Assembly: GCA_946885435.1 (NCBI GenBank) | Contig: CAMPGL010000067.1 | Location: 1 to 10,694, forward strand | Source: an uncultured Brevundimonas sp. | GTDB taxonomy: Bacteria; Pseudomonadota; Alphaproteobacteria; Caulobacterales; Caulobacteraceae | Length of the DNA: 10,694 bases | Reading direction: 5' to 3' | Shown here: piece by piece, positions 1 to 6,339 of the stretch | Layout: every line of letters starts with the position of its first letter | Position numbering within the stretch: position 1 is the first letter of the stretch | Made by a program: the position numbers and the translations under genes | The notes under the pieces: model-generated | Database searches by the model: none | Told to the model about the DNA's origin: nothing | The model's input: the letters and a program-made list of their open reading frames with translations, nothing else

Positions 1-55
1 CCGCGAAGGCGGCCGCACCGTCGGCGCCGGCGTCGTCGCCAAGATCCTGGACTAA
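1..55 (+). CDS. tuf: Elongation factor Tu, C-terminal end (partial)
   Basis: Only the last 17 codons lie in the window, read from base 2 and ending in TAA at 53-55. The translation REGGRTVGAGVVAKILD is the near-invariant C-terminal strand of bacterial EF-Tu domain 3, the GTPase that carries aminoacyl-tRNA to the ribosome. A perfect intrinsic terminator follows 37 bases later, so this tuf copy is the last gene of its transcription unit. Upstream partners (fusA and ribosomal proteins, or another tuf locus) cannot be seen. The short length limits certainty, but the motif is very distinctive. Confidence 0.85.
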   Translation, partial: REGGRTVGAGVVAKILD

Positions 56-91
56 TCCCCCAGCGATCCAGCGACAGCTGAACCAAGCAGA

Positions 92-119
92 GGCCCCCGG
101 AGCAATCCGGGGGCCTTTT
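92..119 (+). terminator. Rho-independent terminator of tuf
   Basis: A perfect 9-bp GC stem (GGCCCCCGG at 92-100 and CCGGGGGCC at 107-115) encloses the 6-base loop AGCAAT and is followed by TTTT at 116-119. It lies 37 bases after the tuf stop codon. Stem strength, small loop and T-run are the classical intrinsic terminator signature. It separates the tuf unit from the transsulfuration cluster. Confidence 0.9.
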
Positions 120-134
120 GCTTTGGCGCTCGGC

Positions 135-163
135 GTGACCTCGGCGGCCCGGCGCGCTATCAC
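135..163 (+). promoter_or_regulatory. Candidate housekeeping promoter of the transsulfuration cluster
   Basis: After the tuf terminator a new promoter is needed for the gene starting at 205. GCTATCAC at 156-163 matches 7 of 8 positions of the Caulobacter-type sigma-70 -10 consensus GCTANAWC. GTGACC at 135-140 is a fair -35 (4 of 6 against TTGACG), with a 15-base spacer. The rest of the 56-204 intergenic stretch holds the terminator, an inverted repeat at 162-180 and the ribosome binding site at 191-198. The promoter is a motif match only. Confidence 0.3.
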
Positions 164-180
164 CCCGGCGAGTCCGGGGT
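162..180. repeat. Perfect inverted repeat in the leader of the cystathionine beta-synthase gene
   Basis: ACCCCGG (162-168) and CCGGGGT (174-180) are exact reverse complements around a 5-base centre. The element overlaps the end of the candidate -10 box and lies 24 bases before the start codon. It could be a protein-binding palindrome or a small leader hairpin. No T-run follows, so it is not a terminator. In GC-rich DNA such a repeat could also arise by chance. Confidence 0.4.
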
Positions 181-204
181 CAGCCCGGCGGAAGGGAGAC
201 GCCC

Positions 205-1584
205 ATGGCCGGACCGGCCCACAGCCTGCTCGACATGATCGGCCACACGCCGATGGTGGAGGTGCGCAACATCGACACCGGGCCCTGCCGCCTGTTCCTC
301 AAGCTGGAGAGTTCCAATCCCGGCGGCTCGATCAAGGACCGGATTGCGGTCTCGATGATCGACGCGGCCGAGCGCGAGGGCTGGCTGAAGCCGGGCGGCA
401 CCATCGTGGAGGCGACGGCGGGCAACACCGGCCTGGCGCTGGCCCTCGTGGGCGGCCAGCGCGGCTATAGGGTGCTGCTGGTCATCCCGGACAAGATGTC
501 CCGCGAAAAGATCCAGCACGTCCGGGCGATGGGCGCGGAGGTCCGCCTGACCCGCTCGGACGTCGGCAAGGGGCACCCTGAATACTACATGGACCTGGCC
601 GAGACCCTGGCCCAGCGCATTCCGGGCGCCTTCCTGATCAATCAGTTCGGCAACCCGGCCAATCCCGAGGCGCACGAGAAGACGACCGGGCCCGAGATCT
701 GGGAGCAGATGGAGCACGACGTCGACGCCTTCGTGGCCGGCATCGGCTCGGGCGGGACCATCACCGGCTGCGGCCGTTTCTTCAAGTCGGTGTCGCCCAA
801 GACCCAGGTGATTCTGGCCGATCCGGCCGGTTCGGTGCTGGCCGGCATCGTGAACGAGGGCAAGCCGGGCCCCAAGGGCAGCTACAGTGTCGAGGGCATC
901 GGCCAGGACTTCGTGCCGGACGCCGCCGACCTCAGCGTCATCGACAAGGCCTATTCCATCCCTGACACCGAGGCGATCGCCGCGGCGCGCGAACTGCTGA
1001 GCAAGGAGGGCGTCCTGGCCGGCTCCTCGTCGGGCACGCTTCTGGCGACGGCCCTGCGCTGGTGCCGCGAGCAGACCGAGCCCAAGCGAGTCGTGACCTT
1101 CGTCTGCGACACCGGCGCCAAGTACCTGTCGAAGGTCTACAATGACGCCTGGCTCGCCGATCAGGGCCTGACGGAGCGCAAGCTGCACGGCGACCTCCGC
1201 GACCTGATCACGCGCTCGGCCGACGGGGGCGACGTCATCAGCGTCGGCCCGGATGACACCCTGTCGACCGCCTATGGCCGCATGCGCCAGGCGGACGTGT
1301 CCCAACTGCCGGTCATGGAGGACGGGCGGCTGGTCGGCATCCTGGACGACAGCGACATCGTCCACGTCATGGACACTGACGAGATCACCCGCGCCGAGCG
1401 CTTCGCAAAGCCGGTGCGATCGGCCATGGCAACCCAGCTCGACACCGTGCAGGTGCATGAGAGCCTGAACGACCTGATCCCGATCTTCGACCGCGACCGC
1501 GTGGCCATCGTGATGGACGGCGACCACTTCGTCGGCCTGATCACCCGGGTCGACCTGATCAACCACCTCCGGCTGAACCAGTAG
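205..1584 (+). CDS. cbs: Cystathionine beta-synthase with C-terminal CBS-domain (Bateman) module
   Basis: This 459-residue PLP enzyme of fold type II very likely condenses homocysteine with serine to cystathionine in the cytosol, the first step of reverse transsulfuration. The catalytic domain spans about residues 5-320. The Schiff-base lysine is K44 in PGGSIKDR, the substrate loop is EATAGNTG (69-76), the phosphate loop is GSGGT (181-185), and GSSSG (273-277) sits near the pyridine nitrogen. Two CBS motifs follow (about 335-395 and 405-459), a possible allosteric adenosyl-ligand site. There is no N-terminal heme-binding extension like that of the human enzyme. The start is set by GAAGGGAG at 191-198. 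Only 4 bases separate it from the gamma-lyase gene, as in the Pseudomonas aeruginosa pair. The alternative is an O-acetylserine sulfhydrylase, but the Bateman module and the neighbour argue for cystathionine beta-synthase. Confidence 0.88.
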   Translation: MAGPAHSLLDMIGHTPMVEVRNIDTGPCRLFLKLESSNPGGSIKDRIAVSMIDAAEREGWLKPGGTIVEATAGNTGLALALVGGQRGYRVLLVIPDKMSREKIQHVRAMGAEVRLTRSDVGKGHPEYYMDLAETLAQRIPGAFLINQFGNPANPEAHEKTTGPEIWEQMEHDVDAFVAGIGSGGTITGCGRFFKSVSPKTQVILADPAGSVLAGIVNEGKPGPKGSYSVEGIGQDFVPDAADLSVIDKAYSIPDTEAIAAARELLSKEGVLAGSSSGTLLATALRWCREQTEPKRVVTFVCDTGAKYLSKVYNDAWLADQGLTERKLHGDLRDLITRSADGGDVISVGPDDTLSTAYGRMRQADVSQLPVMEDGRLVGILDDSDIVHVMDTDEITRAERFAKPVRSAMATQLDTVQVHESLNDLIPIFDRDRVAIVMDGDHFVGLITRVDLINHLRLNQ

Positions 1585-1588
1585 GCGC

Positions 1589-2749
1589 ATGGCTGACCTC
1601 AAGAACCGGCAGGGCTTTTCGACCCGCGCCATCCACGCCGGCCAGCGACCGGACCCGACGACCGGCGCGGTGATGACGCCGATCTACGCGACCTCGACCT
1701 ACGCCCAGGAGAGCCCGGGCGTGAACAAGGGCTATGAGTACGCGCGCGGCAAGAACCCGACGCGCGAGGCCTTCGAGGCCTGTCTGGCCGACCTCGAGAA
1801 CGGGACGGCCGGCTTCGGCTTCGCCTCGGGGATGGCGGCGACCTCGACCCTGCTGGAGCTGCTCGACGCGGGTTCCGAGGTCCTGACTGGCGACGATCTC
1901 TATGGCGGCACCTACCGACTGTTCGAGCGCGTGCGGCGGCGGTCGGCGGGGCTGAACTTCCGCTATGTCGACCTGTCAGACGTGGCGGCGGTCGAGGCCG
2001 CCATCGGGCCGCAGACGAAGATGCTGTGGGTCGAGACTCCGACCAATCCGCTGATGAAGCTGGCGGACATCGCGGCCCTGTCGAAGCTGGCCAAGGCGAG
2101 GGGCCTGCTGATGGTGGTGGACAACACCTTCGCCACACCCTGGTGCCAGAACCCGCTGGATCTCGGCGCCGACCTCGTCATGCACTCGGTTACCAAGTAC
2201 CTGAACGGCCACTCCGACGTGATCGGCGGCGCCGTGGTGGTCCGGGACGCGGACCTGGCCGCCCAGGTGAAGTTCCTGCAGAACTCGGTCGGCGGGGTGA
2301 TGGGCCCGTTCGACGCCTTTCTCGCCAACCGGGGTCTGAAGACGCTCGGCGTGCGGATGAAGGCGCACTGCGAGAACGCCTCGGCCATCGCGCGCTGGCT
2401 GGAGGGCCGCCCGGGCGTGGCCAGGGTCTTCTATCCCGGGCTGGAGAGCCACCCGCAGCACGCGCTGGCCAAGCGCCAGATGCGCGGCTTCGGCGGCATG
2501 ATCTCCCTGATCGTGGACGGCGACCTGTCGCGGACCCGCCAGGTGCTGGAGCGGTTCCAGGTCTTCACCCTGGCGGAGTCACTGGGCGGCGTCGAAAGCC
2601 TGGTGAACCACCCCGCGATCATGACCCACGCCTCGGTGCCCAGGGAGGTCCGCGAAGCCGGCGGGGTCACCGACAGCCTGATCCGCCTGTCGGTCGGGGT
2701 CGAAGATCTGGATGACCTGATCGCCGATCTGGAGCAGGCTCTGGCCTAG
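1589..2749 (+). CDS. Cystathionine gamma-lyase / gamma-synthase family PLP enzyme
   Basis: This 386-residue, full-length member of the Cys/Met metabolism PLP family (fold type I) cleaves cystathionine to cysteine, 2-oxobutyrate and ammonia if it is a gamma-lyase. Visible motifs are YARGKNPTR (51-59), SGMAA (80-84), LYGGTYR (104-110), ETPTNP (149-154), VDNTF with cofactor Asp178 (177-181), SVTKY with Schiff-base K203 (200-204), and SLGGVESL (331-338). R366 in LIRLSVGVE is the expected carboxylate-binding arginine. E50, R110 and E336 align with human gamma-lyase residues E59, R119 and E339, but gamma-synthases share them, so sequence alone does not separate the two. The beta-synthase 4 bases upstream favours a lyase role. 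No clear Shine-Dalgarno precedes the ATG, which suggests translation coupled to the preceding stop. Confidence 0.88.
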   Translation: MADLKNRQGFSTRAIHAGQRPDPTTGAVMTPIYATSTYAQESPGVNKGYEYARGKNPTREAFEACLADLENGTAGFGFASGMAATSTLLELLDAGSEVLTGDDLYGGTYRLFERVRRRSAGLNFRYVDLSDVAAVEAAIGPQTKMLWVETPTNPLMKLADIAALSKLAKARGLLMVVDNTFATPWCQNPLDLGADLVMHSVTKYLNGHSDVIGGAVVVRDADLAAQVKFLQNSVGGVMGPFDAFLANRGLKTLGVRMKAHCENASAIARWLEGRPGVARVFYPGLESHPQHALAKRQMRGFGGMISLIVDGDLSRTRQVLERFQVFTLAESLGGVESLVNHPAIMTHASVPREVREAGGVTDSLIRLSVGVEDLDDLIADLEQALA

Positions 2750-2772
2750 ACGTCCGAACCGGGGGGAGACCG

Positions 2773-3159
2773 ATGGACCTGCCGATCACCTCGATCACCG
2801 CGGCGATCCTCGCCGTCCTGATCACCGCCATGAGCCTTGGCGTCAGTCTGAGGCGTCAGAAGCTGCAGGTCGCCGTCGGCCACGGCGACGACCACGACCT
2901 GAACCGCCGCATCCGCGCCCACGCCAACGCGATCGAAACCGTGCCCCTGGGCCTGATCCTGCTGGGTCTCGTCGAGATGGCCGATTTCATCAGCCTGTTC
3001 GTCTGGCTGCTGGCCGCCCTGCTGGTGCTCGGACGGCTGTCGCACGCGGCCGGCATGTACCGAATGAGCGCGCCGCTGCGCGGCGCGGGCATGGTGATGA
3101 CCCACCTCGGTAGCCTGATTGCGGCGGTGCTGCTGGTGTGGGGCTGGATGATCGGTTGA
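2773..3159 (+). CDS. MAPEG family membrane protein
   Basis: This is a 128-residue inner-membrane protein of the MAPEG superfamily (membrane-associated eicosanoid and glutathione metabolism proteins). It has about four hydrophobic segments (roughly 6-26, 57-70, 72-90 and 103-126). The family signature runs from R45 to P58: RRIRAHANAIETVP, with the conserved R..RAHAN..E..P pattern seen in glutathione-using members. Length is typical for bacterial members. The start is supported by GGGGGGAG at 2761-2768, 4 bases before the ATG. It lies 23 bases after the gamma-lyase gene on the same strand and is probably co-transcribed. A thiol (glutathione) link to cysteine synthesis next door is attractive but is inference; most bacterial members have no known substrate. 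Confidence 0.85.
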   Translation: MDLPITSITAAILAVLITAMSLGVSLRRQKLQVAVGHGDDHDLNRRIRAHANAIETVPLGLILLGLVEMADFISLFVWLLAALLVLGRLSHAAGMYRMSAPLRGAGMVMTHLGSLIAAVLLVWGWMIG

Positions 3160-3185
3160 GAGCCCCGCGCAAGTCGCAGCCTCAG

Positions 3186-3392
3186 TCACTCATCGACGTA
3201 TGTGTAGACCTGCCCGCCGATCATATTCCGCAGGAAATACCACTCGATCGAACCTGCGACCAAGGCGATCAGTAGCCCGCCGATGATCAGCAGCAACGGC
3301 ACGACCCGACCGCCTTGCGCCCTGCTCAGCAGTCGCGCCGCTCCGAATCCTACGGCGACCAGACCTGCGATCATCACGAGCAGGAAAAACAT
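3186..3392 (-). CDS. Small two-helix membrane protein of unknown function
   Basis: This 68-residue protein is not one I recognise. Two strongly hydrophobic segments (about 2-19 and 30-48) flank a basic loop (R20, R24, R29), so by the positive-inside rule the loop faces the cytoplasm and both ends face the periplasm. The tail (about 49-68) is aromatic and polar, with W51, Y52, F53, Y63 and Y65. The ATG at 3392 is preceded by a strong AGGAGGA ribosome binding site (plus-strand 3398-3404) with 5-base spacing, which strongly supports real translation. It starts 30 bases after the DUF885 gene stops, on the same strand, so it is likely the last gene of that operon. It faces the MAPEG gene tail to tail across 26 bases with no clear terminator. 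Confidence 0.75.
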   Translation of the reverse strand: MFFLLVMIAGLVAVGFGAARLLSRAQGGRVVPLLLIIGGLLIALVAGSIEWYFLRNMIGGQVYTYVDE

Positions 3393-3422
3393 GGCGGTCC
3401 TCCTGGCGTCTGCTCCGCCGCG

Positions 3423-5204
3423 TTAGGCCACCTGCTCGCCCAGCATCAGCGCCCGCGTGTAGCGCACCGGCGGTGACCCGAACGACAGCGCCCGGTCGTG
3501 GTAGGCCTTGAGGTTGAAGGCGGCGCCCTCGCGGGCCTCGACCTCGCGGCGCAGGCTCCAGTGTTCGTCCCAGCCGACGAAGTAGGTCGGCAGCTGGGTG
3601 GAGCTTAGCTGGGCGCGGACCCACTTGCCGGCGGCCTCGCGCTCCTCCTGGAAGGCGTCGCGCATCATCAGCTCCATGGCCGCCTCGCGGGTCATGCCGT
3701 CGACGTGGATGGCCTGGTCGAGGATGGCGTTGGCGATCATGCGCAGCTGCCACTTGAGGTGGACCAGCCGGTAGAGCGGATCGCGGTCCATGTAGCCGGC
3801 CTCGTCCATGACGTCCTGGACGTAGCAGGCCCAGCCCTCGACGAACGGACCCGAGCTGAGCACCGCGCGCAGCACCGACGGGTGCCGGTTCGAGTGGGCG
3901 ATCTGCAGATAGTGGCCCGGCATGGCCTCGTGGATGGTCAGCTCGTGAATGCTGCGCGTGTTGTACTCGCGCAGGAAGGAGGCGACCTGCTCCTCGGTCC
4001 AGTCGTCGGGGATCGGCGAGACCGCGTAGAAGGTGTCCTGACCGCGGTCGAGCGGGCCGGGCGAGTCGCAGTAGGCCACGGCGACGCCGCGCTGGAACTC
4101 GGGCATCAGGATGATCTGGACCGGATCGTCGGGCACGCTGACGAGGTCGTGGGCGCGCACGAAGGCCGTGGTGGTCTCGAGGGTCTCGCGGGCCAGCGGC
4201 ACGACCTGGTCGCGCGCCGGGCGCTCGGCGTAGGCCAGCTCCAGGGCCGCGGCGATGGCGGCGCGGCGCTCCTCGCGGCTCGGGGAGGCAGGCAGAGCCG
4301 GGGCGTCGGCGCGGCCGGCGAGTACGCCCTGAGCCAGGCCGTACATCTCGGCGGTGATGGTCTCCATCGCCGTCTCCGCCTTCTGGCGAATGGCGGCGCG
4401 GTCGAGCGGGGAGTTCAGGGCGTACTGGAGCTTGCGGTCGTACAGCTCCGCGCCGATGCGGAAATCGGCCTGGGCGGAAGGCAGCAGCGTCTGTTCGATC
4501 CAGGCCTGGTGCGAGTTGATCGCCTCGCGCGCGACGGTGGCGGCGGCGGTCAGGCGTGCGGTCTCGGCCTCGGACAGGCCCTCGGCCTGGGACATCAGCA
4601 GGTCGATGAGGCCCAGAACGCCGCGGTTCTGGTTGACGTAGGTCTGGGCGTGAATGGACGGCACGCGATCTGGCTGGAGCGAGGCGCGTGTGCCGGCGAA
4701 CAGGGCGGGGAAGCGCTCCATCCGGCTGGCGGCCGCCATCAGGCGCTGAGACGCCGGCGCATAGTCGCGCGCGATCAGATTGTAGAGCGAGCCGCCGGCC
4801 ACGCCGTTGTGGGTCAGCGGGTCCCAGGTCCAGTCGCGCAGCGTCTCGTAGGTCCAGATCTGGCCCTCGAGCGAGGAGCGCAGCATGGCGGCGTCGACCT
4901 GCCGCTCGCGGTCCAGCTCGCCCGCCGGGATGGCGTTCAGGGCCGTCAGGGTCTCGCGCGCGAAGGTCGCCCGGGCGTCGTATCCTTGGGGGCTCAGGTC
5001 ATCCAGCCAGGCGTCGAAGTCGTGGTCGCCCAGCTGGGTCGCATAGGTGGGGTTGAGCCGGGCGAAGGCCTTGATGGCGTCGGCCGCCAGCGCGTCGAAG
5101 GCGGCGTCGGCCTCGGACGCCGGCTGGGCCCGCGCGGCCCCGGGCGCCAGGATCGCCGCCCCGGACAGGGCCAGCATCGTGCGGCGGGACAGGAACAGGT
5201 TCAT
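3423..5204 (-). CDS. DUF885 family Tat-exported putative metallopeptidase
   Basis: This 593-residue protein belongs to the DUF885 (COG4805) family, whose members resemble zinc metallopeptidases; the substrate is unknown. The N-terminus carries a twin-arginine signal peptide (SRRTMLALSG at 6-15, then a hydrophobic stretch, with likely cleavage after ARA at 24-26), so it should be exported folded to the periplasm. The probable zinc site is HEAMPGH (425-431), giving H425, E426 and H431, followed by EGW (456-458) as a likely third ligand and the downstream HVD (500-502). These are the family's usual landmarks and appear intact, and the length is typical. The start is supported by GGAGG upstream of the ATG. 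The HIT gene ends 55 bases upstream and the small membrane protein starts 30 bases downstream, so one operon is likely. The catalytic role is inferred from the family. Confidence 0.88.
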   Translation of the reverse strand: MNLFLSRRTMLALSGAAILAPGAARAQPASEADAAFDALAADAIKAFARLNPTYATQLGDHDFDAWLDDLSPQGYDARATFARETLTALNAIPAGELDRERQVDAAMLRSSLEGQIWTYETLRDWTWDPLTHNGVAGGSLYNLIARDYAPASQRLMAAASRMERFPALFAGTRASLQPDRVPSIHAQTYVNQNRGVLGLIDLLMSQAEGLSEAETARLTAAATVAREAINSHQAWIEQTLLPSAQADFRIGAELYDRKLQYALNSPLDRAAIRQKAETAMETITAEMYGLAQGVLAGRADAPALPASPSREERRAAIAAALELAYAERPARDQVVPLARETLETTTAFVRAHDLVSVPDDPVQIILMPEFQRGVAVAYCDSPGPLDRGQDTFYAVSPIPDDWTEEQVASFLREYNTRSIHELTIHEAMPGHYLQIAHSNRHPSVLRAVLSSGPFVEGWACYVQDVMDEAGYMDRDPLYRLVHLKWQLRMIANAILDQAIHVDGMTREAAMELMMRDAFQEEREAAGKWVRAQLSSTQLPTYFVGWDEHWSLRREVEAREGAAFNLKAYHDRALSFGSPPVRYTRALMLGEQVA

Positions 5205-5234
5205 GGCGGCCTCCGGCTTGGTCGAGGCGACCTT

Positions 5235-5256
5235 GGCGCGCGGAAGGCCGCGCGTC
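5235..5256. repeat. GC-rich hairpin between the HIT and DUF885 genes
   Basis: CGCGCGG (5237-5243) and CCGCGCG (5248-5254) form a perfect 7-bp stem around AAGG, extendable by a G-T and a G-C pair to 5235-5256. It lies within the 55-base gap between the HIT stop and the DUF885 start. No T-run follows on the minus strand, so it is at best a weak attenuator or an mRNA processing or stability element, and may be chance. Confidence 0.35.
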
Positions 5257-5259
5257 CAG

Positions 5260-5703
5260 TTACGCGGCTGTAAGCGCCGCCCGGATCCTGGCTGCCGTGG
5301 CCTCCAGTTCGGCCGGGTCGGCCATGCCGCCGTCGCCGTGGCGGCTCAGCGGCCGGTCGGACCAGCGCGGGATGACGTGGAAATGCAGGTGAAAGACGGT
5401 CTGGCCGCCGGCCAGGCCATTGAACTGCGAGACGGTGACGCCGTCGCAACCGAGCGCCTCCGGGACCGCGCGCGCGATGCGCTGGGTCGCGGTGATCAGG
5501 TCGGTCAGGGTGTCGGGCTCGGCCTCCAGCAGGTTGCGGGCCTTGGACACCTTGGAGATGATCAGGACGTGGCCCTCGGACTGAGGGAAGGCGTCCATCA
5601 GCGCCAGCACGCGGCCGTCCTCCAACACCTTCACGCTGGGCATGTCGCCGCGGATGATCTTGGCGAAGACGTTGTCGGGGTCGTAGGCGCCGGTGAGGCT
5701 CAT
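5260..5703 (-). CDS. HIT family (histidine triad) hydrolase
   Basis: This is a 147-residue cytosolic histidine-triad protein. The triad is H105-L-H107-F-H109 within GQTVFHLHFHVIPR (100-113); H107 should be the nucleophile that attacks the alpha-phosphate of nucleoside phosphoramidates or adenylates. The N-terminal half has the family features DNVFAKIIRG (10-19) and EGHVLIISK (43-51). The length matches bacterial HinT-like proteins. The reading frame stays open upstream to an ATG at 5925, but homology begins at 5703 and an AGGAG site (plus-strand 5712-5716) lies 8 bases before it. The longer form would also overlap the divergent gene at 5755. It is probably the first gene of the HIT, DUF885, small membrane protein cluster. 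The physiological substrate cannot be told from sequence. Confidence 0.9.
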   Translation of the reverse strand: MSLTGAYDPDNVFAKIIRGDMPSVKVLEDGRVLALMDAFPQSEGHVLIISKVSKARNLLEAEPDTLTDLITATQRIARAVPEALGCDGVTVSQFNGLAGGQTVFHLHFHVIPRWSDRPLSRHGDGGMADPAELEATAARIRAALTAA

Positions 5704-5754
5704 GCGGTCCGCTCCTGTTTCGTCTATCGTAGCAAGCTGCAGGGGGAGGTCGCC
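5704..5754. promoter_or_regulatory. Divergent promoter region between the HIT and DUF4287 genes
   Basis: These 51 bases separate two divergent start codons and must hold both leaders unless transcription enters from elsewhere. Two ribosome binding sites decide the starts: AGGAG on the minus strand (plus 5712-5716) for HIT, and AGGGGGAGGT at 5741-5750 for DUF4287. The only AT-richer patch, around 5716-5735, gives weak -10-like matches on both strands (TATCGT at 5725-5730 plus; TACGAT from 5731 to 5726 minus). I see no convincing -35 for either, so exact promoters are not assigned. Confidence 0.35.
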
Positions 5755-6339
5755 ATGGGCGCCGGCGAGGCGGGACTGACCGAGCGACAGAAGAAATGGT
5801 TCGCCAGCGTCCGCGCGAGCCTGGCCGCCAGCACCGGGCGGACGGTCGAGGATTGGGTCGCCGTCGCGCGTGCCTGTCCGGAGACGGCGCACCGCAAACG
5901 CCTGGCCTGGTTGAAGTCCGAGCACGGGCTGGGGGTGAACTACGGCTCCTTCGTCCTGTCGCAGGCCTTCGCCTCGGACGGGCCGGGCTGGGATGACCCC
6001 GAGGGATTGCGCGCCGCGCTGTGGAAGGACCCGGGGTCCGAGGCCATCCTGTCGGCGCTTGAGGCCGTCGCCGGCCGGCTCGACGGCGTCGTGGTCGGGG
6101 CGCGGAAGGGCTACACGCCGTTCTCGCGCTCGGTGCAGTTCGCGGCCGCGAGGCCGCTGAAGGGCGGGCGGGCGCTGCTTGGACTGAAGCTGGAGCCGCA
6201 GGCGTCAGACCGGCTGTCGGCGCCCGCGCGCCGCGAGAGCTGGTCCGAGCGGCTGACGGCCGTGGTGGAGCTGGGATCGCCGGCCGAGGTGGACGCGGAG
6301 ATCGAGCGGCTGATGGCCCTGGCCTACGCGCGGGGCTGA
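5755..6339 (+). CDS. DUF4287 / DUF5655 domain protein
   Basis: This 194-residue soluble protein has an N-terminal DUF4287-like region (about residues 10-62: WFASVR, the TGRTVEDWVAVAR stretch, then HRKRLAWLKSEHGLG) and a C-terminal DUF5655-like region (about 85-190, with VVGARKGYTPFSRSVQFAA). DUF5655 is related to proteins that handle nucleic acids or transport cargo, but no activity is established for this pairing. No signal peptide or membrane segment is seen. The ATG at 5755 is chosen because the SD AGGGGGAGGT (5741-5750) ends 4 bases before it. An open frame extends upstream to 5047, but that part runs antisense to HIT and DUF885 and looks like a GC-rich shadow. The 3' end overlaps the convergent acyltransferase gene by 16 bases. 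Confidence 0.8.
   Translation: MGAGEAGLTERQKKWFASVRASLAASTGRTVEDWVAVARACPETAHRKRLAWLKSEHGLGVNYGSFVLSQAFASDGPGWDDPEGLRAALWKDPGSEAILSALEAVAGRLDGVVVGARKGYTPFSRSVQFAAARPLKGGRALLGLKLEPQASDRLSAPARRESWSERLTAVVELGSPAEVDAEIERLMALAYARG

Noticed and set aside
56..204. A possible SAM-II or SAH riboswitch before the transsulfuration genes.
   Set aside because: The stretch is filled by the tuf terminator, a short dyad and the ribosome binding site; I could not recognise the conserved core of either riboswitch.
160..1632. A 490-codon open frame antisense to the cystathionine beta-synthase gene.
   Set aside because: It has the same GC-driven shadow composition, no ribosome binding site logic, and covers the tuf-cbs intergenic region; the sense gene is unambiguous.
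3160..3185. A shared bidirectional terminator between the MAPEG gene and the small membrane protein gene.
   Set aside because: The 26-base convergent gap shows no convincing stem or T-run on either strand.
3705..5273. A 522-codon plus-strand open frame opposite DUF885.
   Set aside because: It is a shadow of the DUF885 gene with a Gly/Arg/Val/Gln-rich, non-homologous translation.
5047..5754. Upstream extension of the DUF4287/DUF5655 reading frame.
   Set aside because: The recognisable protein begins at 5755 with a strong Shine-Dalgarno. The extension runs antisense through the HIT gene and into DUF885, and has shadow composition.
5704..5925. N-terminal extension of the HIT gene to an ATG at 5925.
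   Set aside because: The extension overlaps the divergent DUF4287/DUF5655 gene and lacks homology; AGGAG placed 8 bases before the ATG at 5703 fits the usual HIT start.
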